Assembly: GCA_002306345.1 (NCBI GenBank) | Contig: DBRQ01000006.1 | Coordinates: 157,028 to 165,254 of the forward strand | Direction of reading: 5' to 3' | Source of the DNA: Candidatus Pacebacteria bacterium UBA1364 | GTDB taxonomy: Bacteria; Patescibacteriota; Microgenomatia; UBA1400; PJMF01 | DNA: 8,227 bases | Part shown: piece after piece, positions 1-5,906 of the stretch | Numbering within the stretch: the stretch's first letter is position 1 | Layout of the letters: each line of letters begins with the position of its first letter | Program-made: the position numbers and the translations under genes | Notes under the pieces: generated by a model | The model's database searches: none | What the model saw: the letters and a program-made list of their open reading frames with translations, nothing else | What the model was told of the DNA's origin: nothing

Positions 1-44
1 TTACTTGCTAAAGTCTCATATGTATCGTGACCTAATCACAACGA

Positions 45-656
45 TTATATTTCTCTTCTACCCTCAAGTGCTCTAGCTAAAGTAACGCCATCAGCATATT
101 CAATGTCTGCTCCAATTGGTAAGCCGTGACCAATGCGACTAATCAGAATTTCATCCTTGTTTTTTAAATTAGAGTTAGCAATCATTTGCTTAATATAAAG
201 GGCTGTAGCTTCTCCCTCCATCGTTGGATTGGTCGCCAAAATTAACTCCTTTACTCCACTTAAACGTTTAAGTAAATCTCTCAAATAAAGCTGATCTGGG
301 CCGATATTATTTAAAGGAGCGATGCAGCCGTGTAAAACGTGATAGAGACCATGATATTTTTCAGATCTTTCAAGCGCTAATAAATCTAGTGGCTCCTCCA
401 CTACACATAAAAGTGAGCTGTCGCGATTTTGGTCACTGCAAATCGAACAGGGGTCAGTTTCAACTATGTTGTGGCAAATAGAACACATCACGGTTTCTCT
501 TTTTAAAGCCAAAAGTTTGTCAGCAAAGTCTTCTATTTCAGTGGTTGGATTATGCAGCAAATAAAAAACCAAACGTTGAGCCGATCGCGGGCCAATACCG
601 GGCAAACGTTCAAATTTTTCTACCAACTGGCGTACTGCTTTAGGTAATTTTTGCAT
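45..656 (-). CDS. recR: Recombination mediator protein RecR
   Basis: RecR works with RecF/RecO to load RecA on gapped DNA. The 203-residue length is normal for the family. In order I see an N-terminal helix-hairpin-helix (LPGIGPRSAQRL, residues 18-29), a four-cysteine zinc finger (C58, C61, C70, C73), a Toprim domain (VVEEPLDLLALE at 85-96 and ATNPTMEGEATALY at 141-154), and the characteristic tail SRIGHGLPIGADIEY...ALEGRRE (from 173). All key elements are intact. It lies 80 bp after tmk on the same strand. There is no convincing Shine-Dalgarno sequence. A TAAAAT hexamer ends 6 nt before the ATG, so recR may have its own promoter and a leaderless mRNA. The usual bacterial neighbours ybaB and dnaX are not seen here. 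Identification is secure. Confidence 0.97.
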   Translation of the reverse strand: MQKLPKAVRQLVEKFERLPGIGPRSAQRLVFYLLHNPTTEIEDFADKLLALKRETVMCSICHNIVETDPCSICSDQNRDSSLLCVVEEPLDLLALERSEKYHGLYHVLHGCIAPLNNIGPDQLYLRDLLKRLSGVKELILATNPTMEGEATALYIKQMIANSNLKNKDEILISRIGHGLPIGADIEYADGVTLARALEGRREI

Positions 657-662
657 ATATAT

Positions 663-668
663 ATTTTA
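663..668 (-). promoter_or_regulatory. Putative recR -10 element (leaderless geometry)
   Basis: Read on the minus strand, TAAAAT (5/6 to TATAAT) is followed by six bases (ATATAT) and then the recR ATG, so predicted initiation falls on the A of the ATG. A TTGACT lies at 702-707 but is too far (33 bp) to pair with this hexamer. It might instead serve a weaker -10 in the TTAATTAATTAA stretch. The region is very AT-rich, so a chance match is possible. Confidence 0.4.
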
Positions 669-736
669 AGCCTTTTAATTAATTAAGAGACCTTCCCACT
701 TAGTCAATTTATCTTGTTTAAGTGTGGAAACCTTAA

Positions 737-1444
737 TTATTCTTCTACATAATCAATAGAAGTATCTTCTAACTGATTCTCCCAATTTTTAGTTTTGTTC
801 TTCTTCAAAAATGTTTGAGTTAAAGTCCAAATGTGCTTTTCGACTGCTTCGACACTTTGATTAGTATCAATAATTTGCCAGCGTGAATGAGACCCATTTT
901 GTTTTAAATCTGCTTTAGCTATTTGTAAGTAAGCTTGACGAATTTTTTCATGAAAGCTCTTATCTTCATAATCAATACGATTCGAACCCTCAAGACTCAT
1001 CCGTCTTCCTAAACCAATTTCAACTGGTGCATCAAGTAAAAAAGTAATATCTGGGTAAGTTTTTTTGGTAGATATATCATTCAATTGTTCAATAATCTCC
1101 ACACCAAAACCCCTAACTATACCTTGATAAACCACGCTACTATCGCGAGACCGATCCATAACTACCACTTTTCCTAATTCTAGTGAAGGCAAAACAATTT
1201 CACGATAAATTTGTGCTCGAGCAGCCTGAAAAAGCAAAACTTCTGTGGTGTAAGCCATCCCTACATTTTTATTTGACAAAACAACTTCTCGAATTTGTTC
1301 GCTAATTGCCGTGCCACCAGGCTCACGCAAGACTACTACGTCTTTGCCAGCTTCAACTAGATGCTCTTTTAACCTCACGACTTGAGTGGTTTTACCAACT
1401 CCTTCGCCACCCTCTAGAGTAATAAGTAGGCCCTTTTTTTTCAT
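737..1444 (-). CDS. tmk: Thymidylate kinase
   Basis: Phosphorylates dTMP to dTDP with ATP. The P-loop is at residues 12-20 (GGEGVGKTT, with the acidic residue of type II enzymes), followed by LREPGGT (39-45), which includes the dTMP-binding region. The DR-type motif is at 97-108 (DRSRDSSVVYQG), where the usual aromatic after DR is Ser99. A FLLDAPVEIGLGRR segment (135-148) leads into a lid with basic residues (R147, R148, R156), then FHEKIRQAYLQIA. At 235 residues it is slightly longer than usual because of a charged tail of about 22 residues (213-235). A Shine-Dalgarno AAGGAA (1453-1458) sits 8 nt before the ATG. It is downstream of dut and the MazG-like gene, consistent with a dTTP-supply operon. 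Confidence 0.95.
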   Translation of the reverse strand: MKKKGLLITLEGGEGVGKTTQVVRLKEHLVEAGKDVVVLREPGGTAISEQIREVVLSNKNVGMAYTTEVLLFQAARAQIYREIVLPSLELGKVVVMDRSRDSSVVYQGIVRGFGVEIIEQLNDISTKKTYPDITFLLDAPVEIGLGRRMSLEGSNRIDYEDKSFHEKIRQAYLQIAKADLKQNGSHSRWQIIDTNQSVEAVEKHIWTLTQTFLKKNKTKNWENQLEDTSIDYVEE

Positions 1445-1452
1445 TGATCAAA

Positions 1453-1458
1453 TTCCTT
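1453..1458 (-). promoter_or_regulatory. Shine-Dalgarno site of tmk
   Basis: AAGGAA on the minus strand with 8 nt to the tmk ATG. It supports this start and shows that SD-led initiation is used for this non-leading gene, unlike the apparent leaderless starts elsewhere in the window. Confidence 0.65.
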
Positions 1459-1483
1459 AATTTAATTGCTAAAATGACTCGCT

Positions 1484-2428
1484 TCAATTCCAAAAAATAG
1501 TTGTCTCAGCCAGAGTAGCACCGGCGCTCTGGTTTTGTAAAGCTGGAGGATTAGGATTTATGTCTGTTTTTGATTCACCATTAGTTGTTTTCTTTACACC
1601 AACTAATTGTGCTCCAGCAATCATCATTTTTAATTCTAAGAATTCGTCTGTTTGCGGTTGCGCCGTTAAATGCCAGACTAATTCGTCTTTAATTTTTCTC
1701 TGAAAAAGAGGGAGTTTTTGTTGCATTTGATCAAGAGCTGTGGCACTGTGTTGCCAATCCAAAATTTCCTCTTTAAAAAATTCCGTGATCCAAGGTTGCA
1801 GCGTGGTTTCTACACCAGTAGTTTCAAATAAAAAATTGCGCAAGAAACGTAAAGCTTTGAAAGTGTGATCTCTTTTATTGATAATATCCAATTCATTCAT
1901 GCTGGGCTCAATTTGAAAAAACCTGGCTTCTTTATTTAGAAATAATTTAGCATTGACTAGGCGAGCATATAAATCGGCCTGCACATTAATATCTAAGTGT
2001 TTAACCAAAGACATTATTTCTGTAAAAAGCAATTCAAGATTATGTGCAACGTCACCTTCTCCCAAATTAACAGTTTGTTCTTTCAGCGAACTAAAATCAC
2101 CCTTAAATTGGCCATTGACTGGAAAATCACCCTCCGTAAGAGAAAAACTGGGCCCCATTCTATATTTAATAACGCGCAGCATCACCATAAAATCAGTCAA
2201 CTCCAACCACCAAGATTTGGGAGGAGGTAAGTGTTTATGGGCTTGCTCGCTATTGACTTGCAGTTTGTGATGTTCGTCTTCCCATTCTTCTAATTCATCC
2301 AGTGCCGTCTTAAGCAACCCGTCTTGCGGTTCTTCTATATTGGCAATTACTAAAACTGGATGTTCTTTTTTTCTGTAACCTATTGTTTCAAATAAAGTAG
2401 CAAATTGTTCTTGATTCCTCATTATCAC
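1484..2428 (-). CDS. MazG-like (all-alpha NTP pyrophosphatase) domain protein, uncharacterised
   Basis: A 314-residue protein with no name I can give with certainty. Residues 35-170 carry the signature of all-alpha NTP pyrophosphatases: an EXXE-type acidic helix (ALDELEEWEDE, E45/E48 or E47/E50), then EXXD in WLELTDFMVMLRVI (E76, D79), then a helix ending KLFLNKEARF (K161, N165, R169), resembling the K-xxx-N-xxx-R tail of MazG-like proteins. Such enzymes hydrolyse (d)NTPs to NMP and PPi using Mg2+ bound by these acidic residues. Residues 185-280 are predicted helical and unassigned. The last 35 residues are Asn/Pro/Ala-rich and probably disordered. The GTG start overlaps the dut stop (GTGA), implying coupling. 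An ATG two codons on (2420-2422) is an alternative. Flanking dut and tmk support a nucleotide-pool role. The substrate is unknown. Confidence 0.6.
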   Translation of the reverse strand: MIMRNQEQFATLFETIGYRKKEHPVLVIANIEEPQDGLLKTALDELEEWEDEHHKLQVNSEQAHKHLPPPKSWWLELTDFMVMLRVIKYRMGPSFSLTEGDFPVNGQFKGDFSSLKEQTVNLGEGDVAHNLELLFTEIMSLVKHLDINVQADLYARLVNAKLFLNKEARFFQIEPSMNELDIINKRDHTFKALRFLRNFLFETTGVETTLQPWITEFFKEEILDWQHSATALDQMQQKLPLFQRKIKDELVWHLTAQPQTDEFLELKMMIAGAQLVGVKKTTNGESKTDINPNPPALQNQSAGATLAETTIFWN

Positions 2429-2856
2429 TTACTACCGGTGCTACCAAAACCACCGCGATTGTGGGCACCGAAAACTGTTAATTTTTCTAAAGTAATTTTT
2501 TCTCTTTTTAAAATAATTATCTGCACTAAGCGCTCACCTTTTTCAATCTGAACTGCTTTTTGACTGAAATTATACAAAGCCGCCTGATATTCATCTTCGT
2601 TTCCTCGATAATCATAATCGCCAATGCCAATGCCGTTAGCCATCATTAGGCCTTTTTTATAGAGAGAACTGCGAGCTGATAAAAGCACAAAATAGCCTTC
2701 TGGCACTTGCAAAGCAACATTAAGCGGCACTTGAACAACTTCTCCAGGATTGATAGTGGTAGCTAAGCGGCTGTAAAGGTCAAGAGCCGCTGCTCCATCA
2801 CTTTTATATTCTGGTAAAGGCAAAGTTTGATCAAAAAGCTTAATTTTAACTTTCAT
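2425..2856 (-). CDS. dut: Deoxyuridine triphosphate nucleotidohydrolase (trimeric dUTPase family)
   Basis: Hydrolyses dUTP to dUMP and PPi, keeping uracil out of DNA and feeding thymidylate synthase. The 143-residue length and all five trimeric dUTPase motifs fit: motif 1 GAAALDLYS (21-29), motif 2 ARSSLYKKG (61-69), motif 3 NGIGIGDYDYRG (74-85, with catalytic-type D80, Y83 and R84), motif 4 KGERLVQIIIL (106-116), and the C-terminal lid NRGGFGSTG (133-141). Motif 3 has Gly where the usual GLIDxDYRG has Ile, and motif 2 reads ARSS rather than PRSG, so it is a divergent subtype. The related dCTP deaminase/dUTPase family is the alternative, but the glycine-rich lid favours dUTPase. It is the first gene of the minus-strand operon. 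No Shine-Dalgarno sequence is visible before the ATG. Confidence 0.9.
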   Translation of the reverse strand: MKVKIKLFDQTLPLPEYKSDGAAALDLYSRLATTINPGEVVQVPLNVALQVPEGYFVLLSARSSLYKKGLMMANGIGIGDYDYRGNEDEYQAALYNFSQKAVQIEKGERLVQIIILKREKITLEKLTVFGAHNRGGFGSTGSK

Positions 2857-2875
2857 GAGTACAAAATCCGATCTA

Positions 2876-2884
2876 ATGCTAACA
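2876..2884 (-). promoter_or_regulatory. Putative dut extended -10
   Basis: On the minus strand the sequence reads TGTTAGCAT, that is TG-N-TAGCAT. Predicted initiation near 2869 would give a leader of about 13 nt with no Shine-Dalgarno sequence. The element overlaps the oppositely oriented extended -10 of the MBL gene because the core ATGCTAACAT is nearly its own reverse complement. Confidence 0.35.
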
Positions 2885-2885
2885 T
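2877..2885 (+). promoter_or_regulatory. Putative MBL-gene extended -10 (leaderless geometry)
   Basis: TGCTAACAT, i.e. TG-N-TAACAT (4/6 to TATAAT). The hexamer ends 6 nt before the ATG at 2892, so predicted initiation is at the start codon. No good -35 is present, which fits an extended -10 promoter. The spacing equals that seen at thyA and recR. Confidence 0.45.
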
Positions 2886-2891
2886 AGCTTT

Positions 2892-3497
2892 ATGCAAATG
2901 GAAACTTTCACTTTAGGAGCATTGCAAACTAATTGCTACCTACTGATTAGCGATGCCTCTCAAGCTGCAGTGATCATTGATCCCGCTGATGAGGGTGATT
3001 TTCTTAACGAAGAATTGCTGCGCCGCAATTTGCAGCTAAAAGCCATTGTCCTTACGCATGGTCACTTTGATCACTGCTTGGGCTTACTTAGTTTGAAAAG
3101 TGCCTGGCAAGTGCCAGTCATGATGAATTTTGCTGACCAATTTTTGCTAAAAGGCGCCAAAAGTAGTGCGCGCCATTGGCTCGGCATCGAGAGTGATCCG
3201 GTACCACCAGCCGATTTTGATTTGGCGACACAAAATAAAATTACCCTGGTCGATGAAAATTTTCAAGTTATTGCTACTCCTGGACATACCCCGGGGAGTA
3301 TCTGTCTATTACATAAAAAAGATAAACTTCTGTTTAGTGGTGACACCATTTTTGCCAATGGAGATGTTGGTCGCACCGATTTTGCTTATTCTGATCAAAA
3401 AAAGATGCAAGCCAGTTTAAAACAACTGCGTACATTACAACAGCAAGGTTTTTACGGAGAAGTTTTTCCAGGCCATGGTGAAAGTTTTTTTGCTTAA
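2892..3497 (+). CDS. Metallo-beta-lactamase-fold hydrolase (glyoxalase II-like)
   Basis: A 201-residue member of the MBL superfamily. All metal ligands of the binuclear site are visible: THGHFDH (H56, H58, D60, H61), H132 in TPGHTPGS, D151 in FSGDTIF, and H195 in PGHGE. The opening LGALQTNCYLL and the VGRTDF segment (159-164) are typical of the small glyoxalase II-like (YcbL-type) branch, which often acts on thioesters. The C-terminal substrate-binding domain of classical hydroxyacylglutathione hydrolase is missing, so glutathione specificity should not be assumed. It stands alone on the plus strand, divergent from dut by 35 bp and convergent with the DHFR-family gene. An in-frame ATG two codons in (2898) is possible, but the promoter geometry favours the ATG at 2892. 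The substrate is unknown. Confidence 0.88.
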   Translation: MQMETFTLGALQTNCYLLISDASQAAVIIDPADEGDFLNEELLRRNLQLKAIVLTHGHFDHCLGLLSLKSAWQVPVMMNFADQFLLKGAKSSARHWLGIESDPVPPADFDLATQNKITLVDENFQVIATPGHTPGSICLLHKKDKLLFSGDTIFANGDVGRTDFAYSDQKKMQASLKQLRTLQQQGFYGEVFPGHGESFFA

Positions 3498-3530
3498 AAA
3501 AGATAGCTTTAATTTACTTTAAGCTTTTTT
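3496..3530. terminator. Possible bidirectional terminator between convergent genes
   Basis: AGCTT (3505-3509) can pair with AAGCT (3521-3525) around an 11-nt loop. An A-rich run lies on the left and a T-run on the right (3525-3530), extending the stem imperfectly and giving a U-tract on either strand. It lies between the MBL gene and the DHFR-family gene and overlaps the last codons of the latter. The stem is short and AT-rich, so support is modest. Confidence 0.4.
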
Positions 3531-4055
3531 AAATTCCAACACAAGTGTGCCAGCATCATTCAATTTTTCTTGACTTACCAGAATAAATTTAGATTGAATT
3601 TGTCCCACGCTGCCACTAAAAAGTTTCACTCCACTACCAAAAATAAAAGGTTCTATCGTCAAAAACATTCGGTCGATCAAACCTTTTTGTAAAAATAAAT
3701 TGTAAATACTGGCCCCACCGCAAAGGGCGATTTGTTTGATGCCTTGTTCGTTTAAATCAGTCAAAATTTTTTCGGGATTGTCCGCTGTAAACAATAAGTT
3801 TGGATCACTAAAATTAGCAAAACGAGCTGGCTGGCTGGTCATGACAATCGTTTTGCGGTTCATTAAAGCTTTACCAATGGTCACAAAAGTTTTGGAACCC
3901 ATAATCATGGTACCAATGGCTTTACTTTTTTTGGCAAAAAATTGACGATCTTCTTGACTAGTCCAAGTGGTTGAAGATAAATGTTCTTGGTTTAAGGGCG
4001 CAATAAAGCCATCAATGCTCATCGCTGCAAGTAAAATTACTTCTGGTTTATTCAT
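3519..4055 (-). CDS. Dihydrofolate reductase / RibD C-terminal family protein
   Basis: A 178-residue NADPH-dependent reductase of the DHFR-like superfamily (COG0262). Visible elements are LLAAMSIDGFIA (8-19), an acidic active-site-region helix SQEDRQFF (33-40), GTMIMGSKTFVTIG (48-61) followed by RKTIVMTS (67-74, like the RKNIVLT of classical DHFR), the cofactor-binding LCGGASIYNLFL (111-122), and LTIEPFIFGSGVKLF (132-146). The MSIDGFIA and PFIFGSGVKLF parts look like RibD_C-type reductases, while MGSKTF...RKTIVMT looks like FolA. I infer a dihydrofolate-reducing role because it overlaps the CofE-like ligase by 8 bp and the pair is divergent from thyA, which produces dihydrofolate. A riboflavin-pathway reductase is the alternative, but no other rib gene is present. 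A strong AAGGAG lies 9 nt before the ATG. Confidence 0.8.
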   Translation of the reverse strand: MNKPEVILLAAMSIDGFIAPLNQEHLSSTTWTSQEDRQFFAKKSKAIGTMIMGSKTFVTIGKALMNRKTIVMTSQPARFANFSDPNLLFTADNPEKILTDLNEQGIKQIALCGGASIYNLFLQKGLIDRMFLTIEPFIFGSGVKLFSGSVGQIQSKFILVSQEKLNDAGTLVLEFKKA

Positions 4056-4890
4056 GGATGATATCTCCTTGGCTGATTATTTCGCTGTAAGCTGCTCCTT
4101 TGTGCCAATCAACATTAGTAAGTAGCGGTGAATAAACATCATCTTCAAGGGCAATTTTGCTATCTTCTAATTCTTTTTGGCTTGGTACGTGATTAACAAA
4201 TTGCACTTTGGCTAGATCAGTTAATAAAACAACGGGAGTTGCCTCTTTAACTTCACCCATCTCAAAAGTTGCTGCCACTCCCAGCGCCTCAGCGACATTA
4301 ACTTGAACCATTTGAATTTTGCGAGCAAAAAGATCAGTTTGCCCAATATAGTTGTTCAGGGCTTTAAAACCACAATAAGCAATAGCTGTCCCAATCACTC
4401 CCCAACGCAACGGAAAAGAGCGACTATCAGTGATAATCACACCAAAATTTTGCAGTTTATATTTTTGACGCAGATGTTGCCAAACCTCATTAATCGTTTC
4501 TTGAAGTTTTTCTGGCCACAAGACAAAACATTCTTCTCCATTTAGGGAAGCGTTGGATTCATCAATGCCGGCATTAACCGCTAAAGTTGAAGCTTTGATC
4601 GTTAGCATCATGTCATATTTTGAAGAGTACGGCTTAGTAAAAAGTTCGGCCTCTTTTTGCACTAAAGCATGTTTCTCTGCCTTTATCTCTTCACTGCTAA
4701 AACCTTTTTGTTGGGTCTTTTCCTTTTTGACCAAACGACCTTGACAGTAACTAACAATTTTTGAACTAATCGCCAAGACTGAATTGTCTGGCAATTGCCC
4801 ATTGAGTTGAATAGAAATGACTTCATCAATGACTGCTAGCAGATCATCACCTGGTTTAATAATTCGAGATTTAAGTGCTTGAACTTGCAT
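4048..4890 (-). CDS. CofE-like gamma-glutamyl ligase (COG1478); candidate folate glutamyl ligase
   Basis: COG1478 enzymes add L-glutamate in gamma linkage, classically to F420-0. From the ATG at 4888-4890 the protein is 280 residues. It shows VLAISSKIVSYCQGRLV (38-54), the hallmark NAGIDESN (106-113), GVIITDSRSFPLRWG (150-164, where the usual DxxGRPxRxG is altered to SRSFPLR), AIAYCGF, and TDLFARKIQMVQVNVAEALGVAA (185-207). The open frame runs back to a TTG at 4944, but that segment contains a good promoter (TTGTCC, 17 bp, TGCTACAAT), so I start at the ATG. It overlaps the DHFR-family gene by 8 bp and is divergent from thyA. No other F420 gene is present. From memory, a CofE paralogue (FolC2) replaces FolC in Chlamydia, so folate polyglutamylation is the favoured role here, by inference. 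Confidence 0.8.
   Translation of the reverse strand: MQVQALKSRIIKPGDDLLAVIDEVISIQLNGQLPDNSVLAISSKIVSYCQGRLVKKEKTQQKGFSSEEIKAEKHALVQKEAELFTKPYSSKYDMMLTIKASTLAVNAGIDESNASLNGEECFVLWPEKLQETINEVWQHLRQKYKLQNFGVIITDSRSFPLRWGVIGTAIAYCGFKALNNYIGQTDLFARKIQMVQVNVAEALGVAATFEMGEVKEATPVVLLTDLAKVQFVNHVPSQKELEDSKIALEDDVYSPLLTNVDWHKGAAYSEIISQGDIIHE
4065..4070 (-). promoter_or_regulatory. Shine-Dalgarno site of the DHFR-family gene
   Basis: AAGGAG on the minus strand, 9 nt before the ATG at 4055 and inside the end of the upstream CofE-like gene. It is the best ribosome binding site in the window, and it fixes the start of this internal operon gene. Confidence 0.75.
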
Positions 4891-4909
4891 AAAATTAACT
4901 TGTAGTGCT

Positions 4910-4938
4910 ATTGTAGCAGGCCAGATCAATGCGGACAA
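4910..4938 (-). promoter_or_regulatory. Promoter of the CofE-like/DHFR operon
   Basis: On the minus strand there is a -35 TTGTCC (4933-4938), a 17-bp spacer, and an extended -10 TGCTACAAT (4910-4918; TACAAT is 5/6 to consensus). Predicted initiation near 4903 leaves a leader of about 13 nt (ACAAGTTAATTTT) without a Shine-Dalgarno sequence before the ATG at 4890. It decides against the upstream TTG start. Confidence 0.6.
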
Positions 4939-4967
4939 AACCAAATCTTAACTATGCATTGAAGTAT

Positions 4968-4996
4968 TTGACGATTCTTATATAAGTCGATATATT
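4968..4996 (+). promoter_or_regulatory. thyA promoter, leaderless geometry
   Basis: A -35 TTGACG (4968-4973, 5/6) is separated by exactly 17 bp from a -10 TATATT (4991-4996, 5/6). Six bases then precede the thyA ATG, so predicted initiation coincides with the start codon. No Shine-Dalgarno sequence is present. An overlapping alternative pair, TTGAAG (4959-4964) with TATAAG (4981-4986) at 16 bp, would start about 10 nt upstream. Confidence 0.65.
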
Positions 4997-5002
4997 GTCC
5001 TC

Positions 5003-5875
5003 ATGACACAACAGCTTTCTTCCTACCAACGTTTATTAAAAGAGATTTTAGATGAAGGTGAACGAGACAAAAGTCAGCAAGAAATTGATACTATCAGTAA
5101 AATAGCCCCTATTCCTTTACGTTTTAAGTTAAGTGAAGGTTTCCCCATTATCACTGAACGCAAAATCAGCGAAAAAATGTGGAAAGGTGCTATTGGTGAA
5201 ATTATTGGTTTCATTAATGGCGCGCGCACTCAAAGCGAATTAGAAAAATATGGCTGCAGCTGGTGGAAATCCTGGGTGACTGAGGCCAAGTGCAAAAAAA
5301 GAGGCCTTGAAACTGGTGATCTAGGTCCAGGTTCTTATGGAGCAGCTTTTCACGACTTTCCCACTGCTTGTGGCGGCACTTTTAATCAATTTCAAGAAAT
5401 TATTGAACAAATCAAAGAATTACCTCACCTCAAAACTCATTTTATTAGTCCTTGGATTCCCCAATACACCATTCGTGGCAGCGGTAAAATCCAAAAAGTG
5501 GTAGTTTGTCCTTGTCACGGCTGGATTCACTTGCGTGTTCTCAATGGTAAATTAACTTTGCACATGTTCCAACGCTCTTGTGACGTACCAATTGGTTTGC
5601 CAGCTAATTTGGCCCAATACGCCGCTTTAACCATGATGATCGCAGAAGTCACTGGCTATGAAGCTTATGAATATGTCCACAGTTTTTCTGATGCCCACAT
5701 TTTTGTCAATCAAATTGACCATGTCAAAGAATTATTGAAACGCCAAACTCGCCCCTTACCAAAAATGGTGCTGAAAAACAAAAAAAAGAATCTTTTCGAT
5801 TACCGCGTAGATGATTTTGAACTCGTTGATTATAATCCTAATCCCGGAATGTGGGACATTCCTGTGGCTATTTAA
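5003..5875 (+). CDS. thyA: Thymidylate synthase (divergent ThyA subtype)
   Basis: Methylates dUMP to dTMP using 5,10-methylene-tetrahydrofolate and releases dihydrofolate. The 290 residues align along their whole length with classical ThyA. Conserved elements are EGFPIIT (45-51), E66, GDLGPGSYG (105-113), catalytic C171 in PCHGW, QRSCDVPIGLPANLAQY (190-206, with R191, D194 and N202), SDAHIF (229-234), RPLPK (250-254), FDYRVDDFE (265-273), and the C-terminal PVAI (287-290) that closes the active site. By alignment to E. coli, the phosphate-binding R21, R126 and R127 become Gln (near 25-26), K144 and T145, and Y209 becomes F234, while R166 is kept. It is divergent from the CofE-like/DHFR pair and followed after 31 bp by the HIT gene. 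The fold is certain. dUMP as substrate is very likely because the uracil-recognising Asn is present. Confidence 0.93.
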   Translation: MTQQLSSYQRLLKEILDEGERDKSQQEIDTISKIAPIPLRFKLSEGFPIITERKISEKMWKGAIGEIIGFINGARTQSELEKYGCSWWKSWVTEAKCKKRGLETGDLGPGSYGAAFHDFPTACGGTFNQFQEIIEQIKELPHLKTHFISPWIPQYTIRGSGKIQKVVVCPCHGWIHLRVLNGKLTLHMFQRSCDVPIGLPANLAQYAALTMMIAEVTGYEAYEYVHSFSDAHIFVNQIDHVKELLKRQTRPLPKMVLKNKKKNLFDYRVDDFELVDYNPNPGMWDIPVAI

Positions 5876-5906
5876 AACATTAAAAATGATCTACTGAAAG
5901 AATCGA

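Noticed and set aside
20..44. Short inverted repeat after recR (TCGTGA and TCACAACGA)
   Set aside because: The stem has a 3-nt bulge and no following T-run, so it is not a convincing terminator. Nothing else is visible in the first 44 bases.
671..690. TTAATTAATTAA palindrome between tmk and recR
   Set aside because: A pure AT self-complementary run with no loop or T-tract. It is expected by chance in such AT-rich spacers and is not good evidence for an operator.
1953..2270. Plus-strand open frames opposite the MazG-like gene
   Set aside because: Low-complexity translations with no recognisable motif. They lie antisense to a gene with clear domain signatures and have no promoter or ribosome site of note.
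4303..4744. Plus-strand open frames opposite the CofE-like gene
   Set aside because: Antisense to a conserved family member and without any protein signature. They are by-products of AT-rich coding sequence.
4891..4944. Upstream TTG start that would lengthen the CofE-like protein by 18 residues
   Set aside because: The segment contains a -35 and extended -10 for this very gene, and family similarity begins only after the internal ATG at 4888-4890.
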